From Planctomycetaceae bacterium (GTDB lineage Bacteria > Planctomycetota > Planctomycetia > Planctomycetales > Planctomycetaceae): DNA of 12,608 nucleotides. Below are positions 9,325-12,608 of this stretch, one piece after another. The notes beneath the pieces were generated by a model. The model was given only the letters and a program-made list of their open reading frames with translations, did not search any database and had not been told where the DNA came from. The DNA is taken from the NCBI GenBank assembly GCA_029259875.1, contig JAJDEK010000363.1, positions 1 through 12,608 of the forward strand, given 5' to 3'. Positions within the stretch are counted from its first letter, which is position 1. Every line of letters starts with the position of its first letter. The position numbers were made by a program, and so were the translations under genes.

Positions 9325-10194
9325 TCATTTTTTCGCTGGAAGCTGTTTGGTAAGGTCACTGACTTCTTGAACCAACGCCTGTTGTGTTTTATAGACTTTC
9401 AATAAATCACGTCTTAGCTTGTCGGTTTCCTGAAACTCTTGATTTCGCATTTGCTCTTCTTCTTCCAATCCTGCAACCAATCCTACTCTTAACTCAATTG
9501 GAAGTGCCTGTTCCTGGGGTGCGTTCTCAGAACCAATTAGTTCGCTCACTCTGGCGTCAAGTCGTTCTTTTGCAGCAGCCAACAATCGATTCAAATCTTG
9601 AATTCGATCCTGTTTTCTTTTGATTTGCTGCTCGCGTTCAACCAAATCATCTCTCAGAGTTCTTAAGATAGAAATATAGTTAGGGGGCACAAGTGCCCTC
9701 AATCGCCAACCACCATTCTTCCAAGTCGCAACTTCACCTGGCTGAGGAGGAGCGATGGGAATCAGTTGCGCACCGTTGGCTTCCAGAGCACTTACACGAA
9801 ATGCTCCCACATAAGAAACTCCATTAGACTTACTCTGATCTGGCTGGAATGCAAAAATAATGGGTTGTGCAGCGGGGTTATCACCTTGTGGGGCGCTTCC
9901 CAATCCCTGATTTCCACCAATATTGACTTGGATCTCACCAGTCTTAGCAACAGTCACGTTAGCATCCCAGAAACGATCCCAACCCAGCATCAGTCGTGTC
10001 AAATCACCACGAAGCGTTTTGTTTTGTGCTTCTTTGGTTTCAATTTCAGCCTCATTCTTTTGAATTTTCTCGGCGTTATTTTCAACGGTTTTCAACCAAC
10101 TGCCACGGACATCAAGCATTTTTGATGTTAATAGGACAGCAGCCACAGCCGTAACTGCAATCAGCCAAACAAAGACTACTCCAGATTTATGCAT
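9325..10194 (-). CDS. Membrane-anchored coiled-coil protein of unknown function
   Basis: I do not recognise this 289-residue protein. It has one N-terminal membrane span (about residues 6-24), so most of it is probably periplasmic. A first helical, coiled-coil-like segment runs from about 33 to 66 (ENNAEKIQKNEAEIETKEAQ). A central, probably beta-rich part (about 72-170) contains WDRFWDANVTVAKTGEIQV and QPIIFAFQPD. A second long, charged helical part follows (about 175-220 and 240-285). The central segment contains a Gly/Asn/Pro-rich loop. No cysteine and no catalytic signature is evident. The ATG at 10194 has only a weak AAGG upstream. It is the first gene of the minus-strand run that leads into rhomboid, sigma factor and kinase, but shares no evident function with them. 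A structural or envelope role is a guess from shape only. Confidence 0.8.
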   Translation of the reverse strand: MHKSGVVFVWLIAVTAVAAVLLTSKMLDVRGSWLKTVENNAEKIQKNEAEIETKEAQNKTLRGDLTRLMLGWDRFWDANVTVAKTGEIQVNIGGNQGLGSAPQGDNPAAQPIIFAFQPDQSKSNGVSYVGAFRVSALEANGAQLIPIAPPQPGEVATWKNGGWRLRALVPPNYISILRTLRDDLVEREQQIKRKQDRIQDLNRLLAAAKERLDARVSELIGSENAPQEQALPIELRVGLVAGLEEEEQMRNQEFQETDKLRRDLLKVYKTQQALVQEVSDLTKQLPAKK

Positions 10195-10361
10195 TTTCTT
10201 AAAACCTTGATGAAATCGAACGAGCGGCTACTGCCTCAAAATTCTATCTCGAGAGATGATTTTTTTCTTTTCTTGATAATCGAACGTGTCTTCTTAGTTT
10301 TAACACAAAACTTGTAAAACTATCTGAAGACATGATAACGATAGCCATCTTGTCTATTACA

Positions 10362-10378
10362 TCGTCCTTAGAGGACGA
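10362..10378. promoter_or_regulatory. Perfect 17-base inverted repeat, possible operator
   Basis: TCGTCCT and AGGACGA are exact complements around a TAG centre. Eleven bases after it stands TATAGT (10389-10394), a good -10 box on the plus strand, so the repeat would cover that promoter's -35 region. That is a usual place for a repressor or activator site. There is no following T run, so it is not a terminator. Confidence 0.35.
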
Positions 10379-10501
10379 AAATAAATCGTATAGTATTAAT
10401 TATTCTCCTGATCAGAGATAAGTAATATCACTGTGAAGAGAGTTCAAAAAGTCAATTATAGTATTGTTTAATGATAAGTCCCTCTACAAATCAGGGTCAA
10501 G

Positions 10502-10577
10502 GAGAAACCGAGATTATACACCTTATCCTGACTGGATAATCGGTAAAACCGATAAATATGAATCAGAATACGGTCTC
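10502..10577 (+). other. Possible structured RNA element (two hairpins inside an outer stem)
   Basis: Two perfect 6-base-pair hairpins stand side by side: TTATCC/GGATAA (10523-10539, 5-base loop) and ATCGGT/ACCGAT (10539-10553, 3-base loop). They share one base, so at least one terminal pair must open if both form. They are enclosed by GAG-AA-ACCG (10502-10510), which can pair with CGGTCTC (10571-10577) as a seven-pair stem with a two-base bulge. This would give a three-way junction. It lies about 190 bases before the YkgJ-like gene and could be a leader element or small RNA. It matches no RNA family that I recognise, and in AT-rich DNA part of it may be chance. Confidence 0.3.
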
Positions 10578-10693
10578 AACTCAGTCTCTGAACAGTATTC
10601 CATTGTAAACTCCGCCTGCAATCCATTATCAATTCTCGTTGAAAAGCCCGACTTTCTGTCCTTCGATTGAGTGCAATTTCCGGTAAGATTCCC

Positions 10694-10699
10694 TATAAA
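10694..10699 (+). promoter_or_regulatory. Probable -10 box of the YkgJ-like gene
   Basis: TATAAA, within CCCTATAAAATAC, lies about 70 bases before the ATG at 10768. The region 16-18 bases upstream has no good -35 box; TTGAGT is 21 bases away. This is a moderate promoter call based on the -10 and its position only. Confidence 0.35.
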
Positions 10700-10767
10700 A
10701 TACCCTGATTCTACACAGCTTTGGTAGAAATGAGGCCATTAGTTTTAATTCATCAAGGGAAACGACA

Positions 10768-11214
10768 ATGTCAACGGTCAAAGTAAAACGATCTAATCTC
10801 AAACCCGGAGAAGTTTTATGCAGCTATTGTACAGCGCGCTGTTGTCGCTATTTTGCCTTACCAATCGAAACTCCTGAAAGCTGGGAAGACTATGACCACA
10901 TGCGTTGGTACATCATGCATGGTCGTTGTGCGATTTTTGTAGATGAAGACGTCTGGTTTTTAATGGTTTATGGCGATTGTAAGTATCTTCTGCCTGATTA
11001 TCGATGTGGTAACTACGAGGACCGCCCTAAGATCTGCCGATCTTACACTACCGATGACTGTGAATATGACAATGACGGGACTTATGATCGATTATTTGAA
11101 ACCCCGGAACAAATTTGGGAATATGCCCATGCAGTCTTGCCTCCGGTTAAAAAGAAACGAAAAAAATCACAAGAAAGTATGCACTCCCAAAAGCTTCCTG
11201 TTGTCAATGTTTAA
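10768..11214 (+). CDS. YkgJ-family (CxxCxxxCC) cysteine-cluster protein
   Basis: A small protein of 148 residues with nine cysteines. The N-terminal motif C18-x2-C21-x3-C25-C26 is followed by C54, C71, C80, C90 (in DRPKICRSY) and C98. This is the pattern of the YkgJ/UPF0153 group, thought to bind zinc or an iron-sulfur cluster; the biochemical role of the family is not settled. The block CGNYEDRPKICRSYTTDDC (80-98) is the most typical part. There is no signal peptide or membrane span, so it is probably cytoplasmic. The tail (about 127-143) is basic (KKKRKKS) and probably disordered. The ATG at 10768 is well supported by AAGGGA, about 7 bases upstream. It lies 62 bases before hisS on the same strand and may be cotranscribed with it. 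Confidence 0.9.
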   Translation: MSTVKVKRSNLKPGEVLCSYCTARCCRYFALPIETPESWEDYDHMRWYIMHGRCAIFVDEDVWFLMVYGDCKYLLPDYRCGNYEDRPKICRSYTTDDCEYDNDGTYDRLFETPEQIWEYAHAVLPPVKKKRKKSQESMHSQKLPVVNV

Positions 11215-11276
11215 GGATAGTCCCTCGACATTACCTAACGTCCTAAATTAAACACGATCGAAGTCTGTAGAAAACT

Positions 11277-12608
11277 GTGAAAAAAAATCTAATAGAGCCA
11301 CGTACACTCAATGGATTTCGGGACTATCTTCCGTCTGCCATGATCCCGAGAGAACAACTGATTGAAACGGCAAAGTCAGTGTATCGTAGTTATGGCTTTA
11401 GTCCGATTGATACGCCTGCACTTGAATACAAAGAAATCCTCGCTGGAAAAGGGGGCGCAGAATCAGACAAACAGATGTTCCAATTTCAACAGGGAAAACG
11501 TGATGTAGCAATGCGTTTCGACCTGACAGTCCCTTTCGCCCGATTTGCAGCACAAAATATCAATGAATTAGGAGTCCCTTTTAAGCGCTATCATGTTGGA
11601 ACTGTCTGGCGTGGTGAGCGACCTCAAAAAGGACGTTACCGCGAATTTGTTCAATGTGATTTCGATACCATCGGCACAACATCCAACTCAGCCGACATTG
11701 AAACCTTATTCATTATCCACGATCTGATGGTTCAAATTGGTTTTTCAGATTTCACGGTCCGCATTAATAACCGCATGATTTTGAATGGTCTTCTGGAAAC
11801 CTTGGATCTTCAATCTCAATCGGCACAGATTTTAAGAGCTCTCGATAAGCTCCCTAAAATTGGTCCCGAGGCTGTCATTAAAGAAATGAGAGAGCAGGGT
11901 AGTGTCACTCAACAACAGGCTGAAAAAGTAATTTCTTTGACCACCGTTAAAGGTTCTACTGAAGAAATTCTGAACTCTTTGGAACAGCAACTTTTAGGAA
12001 ACGCTTGTGGAGAGCAGGGCGTGCAGTACTTGCGAGAGCTATTCCAGGCTGTAGATCGAGCAGGCATTCCAAGCGAACGAATTATCTTAGACCCTTCTAT
12101 TGCGCGAGGCCTTGATTACTACACAGGAACGATTTATGAGACATTTCTGAATCAATTACCGGGAATTGGAAGTGTTTGCTCAGGCGGCCGCTACGATAAT
12201 CTCGCTGAACGCTTCACAACTCAGGAGTTGCCAGGTGTCGGAGCCAGTTTGGGTCTAGACCGTTTATTGGCTGCCATGCAGGAACTCAAACTGTTGGATG
12301 AGATTTCCACTCCCGCCCCTATTTTGTTTACTCAGATGGATCAGAAATTTACTCCTGAGTACTTGAGGCTGGCGCGTGAACTTCGACTGAATGGCTTGAA
12401 CGTCGAAGTCTATCCTGACACAAAAGCAATCAAAAAACAGTTCAAGTATGCCAATCGACATGGTTTCAAAATCGTCATCACAGCGGGAGCTGACGAATTC
12501 GAGAATCAAGTATGGCAAGTGAAAGAGATGCAGACCGGAACTCAATCTGCTGTGAAAGAAGAAGATCTCTTCGAGTTTGTCACGCAACTTCTGTCAGAAA
12601 AACCATAA
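11277..12608 (+). CDS. hisS: Histidine--tRNA ligase
   Basis: Class II aminoacyl-tRNA synthetase that charges tRNA-His in the cytoplasm. All parts are present in 443 residues: N-terminal RTLNGFRDYLP (9-19), motif 1 region (about 40-60), RFDLTVP (80-86), motif 2 WRGERPQKGRYREF (111-124), the histidine-binding signature ARGLDYYTGT (276-285), SGGRYDNL (302-309), motif 3 GASLGLDRL (322-330), and a C-terminal anticodon-binding domain (about 347-440). Motif 2 is followed by VQCDFD, as in eukaryotic and Bacteroidetes enzymes, unlike the E. coli type (HQLGCE). The start is GTG at 11277, with no clear Shine-Dalgarno; the N-terminus fits the family from the third codon on. The TAA stop is the last triplet of the window, so the gene is complete. 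It follows the cysteine-cluster gene after 62 bases. Confidence 0.97.
   Translation: MKKNLIEPRTLNGFRDYLPSAMIPREQLIETAKSVYRSYGFSPIDTPALEYKEILAGKGGAESDKQMFQFQQGKRDVAMRFDLTVPFARFAAQNINELGVPFKRYHVGTVWRGERPQKGRYREFVQCDFDTIGTTSNSADIETLFIIHDLMVQIGFSDFTVRINNRMILNGLLETLDLQSQSAQILRALDKLPKIGPEAVIKEMREQGSVTQQQAEKVISLTTVKGSTEEILNSLEQQLLGNACGEQGVQYLRELFQAVDRAGIPSERIILDPSIARGLDYYTGTIYETFLNQLPGIGSVCSGGRYDNLAERFTTQELPGVGASLGLDRLLAAMQELKLLDEISTPAPILFTQMDQKFTPEYLRLARELRLNGLNVEVYPDTKAIKKQFKYANRHGFKIVITAGADEFENQVWQVKEMQTGTQSAVKEEDLFEFVTQLLSEKP

Larger units (their letters stand above)
10195..10767. other. Long divergent intergenic region rich in inverted repeats
   Basis: This spacer separates the coiled-coil gene (minus) from the YkgJ-like gene (plus). 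It holds perfect inverted repeats: ATCTC-GA-GAGAT (10246-10257), TCGTCCT-TAG-AGGACGA (10362-10378), TTATCC-TGACT-GGATAA (10523-10539) and ATCGGT-AAA-ACCGAT (10539-10553), plus the palindrome CTGATCAG (10408-10415). The only open frame (10464-10670) begins with TTG, lacks a ribosome site and overlaps the hairpins, so I do not call it a gene. The repeats and promoter candidates are listed separately. Confidence 0.65.

Noticed and set aside
10408..10415. CTGATCAG palindrome
   Set aside because: Eight-base palindromes are expected by chance in a window of this size; the flanks do not extend the symmetry.
10464..10670. Possible 68-residue protein on the plus strand
   Set aside because: It opens with TTG, has no ribosome site, no recognisable motif, and covers the hairpin cluster. 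It is more likely a chance frame.
10195..10767. Checked the long spacer for a tRNA, T-box or CRISPR array
   Set aside because: No cloverleaf with a GTTCRA-type T loop, no T-box consensus and no regularly spaced direct repeats were seen.
10970..11251. 93-codon frame overlapping the cysteine-cluster gene
   Set aside because: It lies in another phase of a well-supported gene and shows no features of its own.

Overview
The window looks like ordinary chromosomal DNA from a planctomycete, probably a low-GC member related to Gimesia or Rubinisphaera. The evidence for this is a planctomycete-style sigma-70/ECF factor directly upstream of a Ser/Thr protein kinase, a secreted EF-hand protein of a kind common in this phylum, a rhomboid protease with a C-terminal linker domain, and a large planctomycete-type hypothetical with one membrane anchor and coiled coils. 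This assignment is inferred from gene content and not proven. I see no insertion sequence, CRISPR array, tRNA, rRNA or prophage gene.

Left part (1-2689, minus strand): a GspF-type membrane protein, then tgt (queuosine tRNA modification), then the 5' part of yajC (Sec accessory protein), which runs off the left edge. The tgt-yajC order matches the classical tgt-yajC-secD-secF neighbourhood. The Tgt protein is notable because two of its four zinc ligands are serine.

Middle (2841-5910): a FabI-like enoyl-ACP reductase on the plus strand, a strong bidirectional terminator, a secreted four-EF-hand protein on the minus strand, a 327-base divergent intergenic region, and a GT9 (heptosyltransferase-like) glycosyltransferase on the plus strand.

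Right-middle (5924-10194, minus strand): read in the direction of transcription, a membrane-anchored coiled-coil protein of unknown function, a rhomboid intramembrane protease, the sigma factor and the membrane-bound kinase, with gaps of 110, 78 and 51 bases. They may form one transcription unit. The sigma-kinase pair is a recognisable planctomycete signalling arrangement. Involvement of the rhomboid is speculative.

Right part (10195-12608): a 572-base intergenic region rich in perfect inverted repeats, then on the plus strand a YkgJ-type cysteine-cluster protein and a complete hisS ending on the last base. I do not see a clearly new multi-gene system. The best leads are the altered Tgt zinc site, the structured intergenic region near 10.36-10.58 kb, the FabI-like protein lacking one active-site tyrosine, and the mosaic EF-hand repeats.
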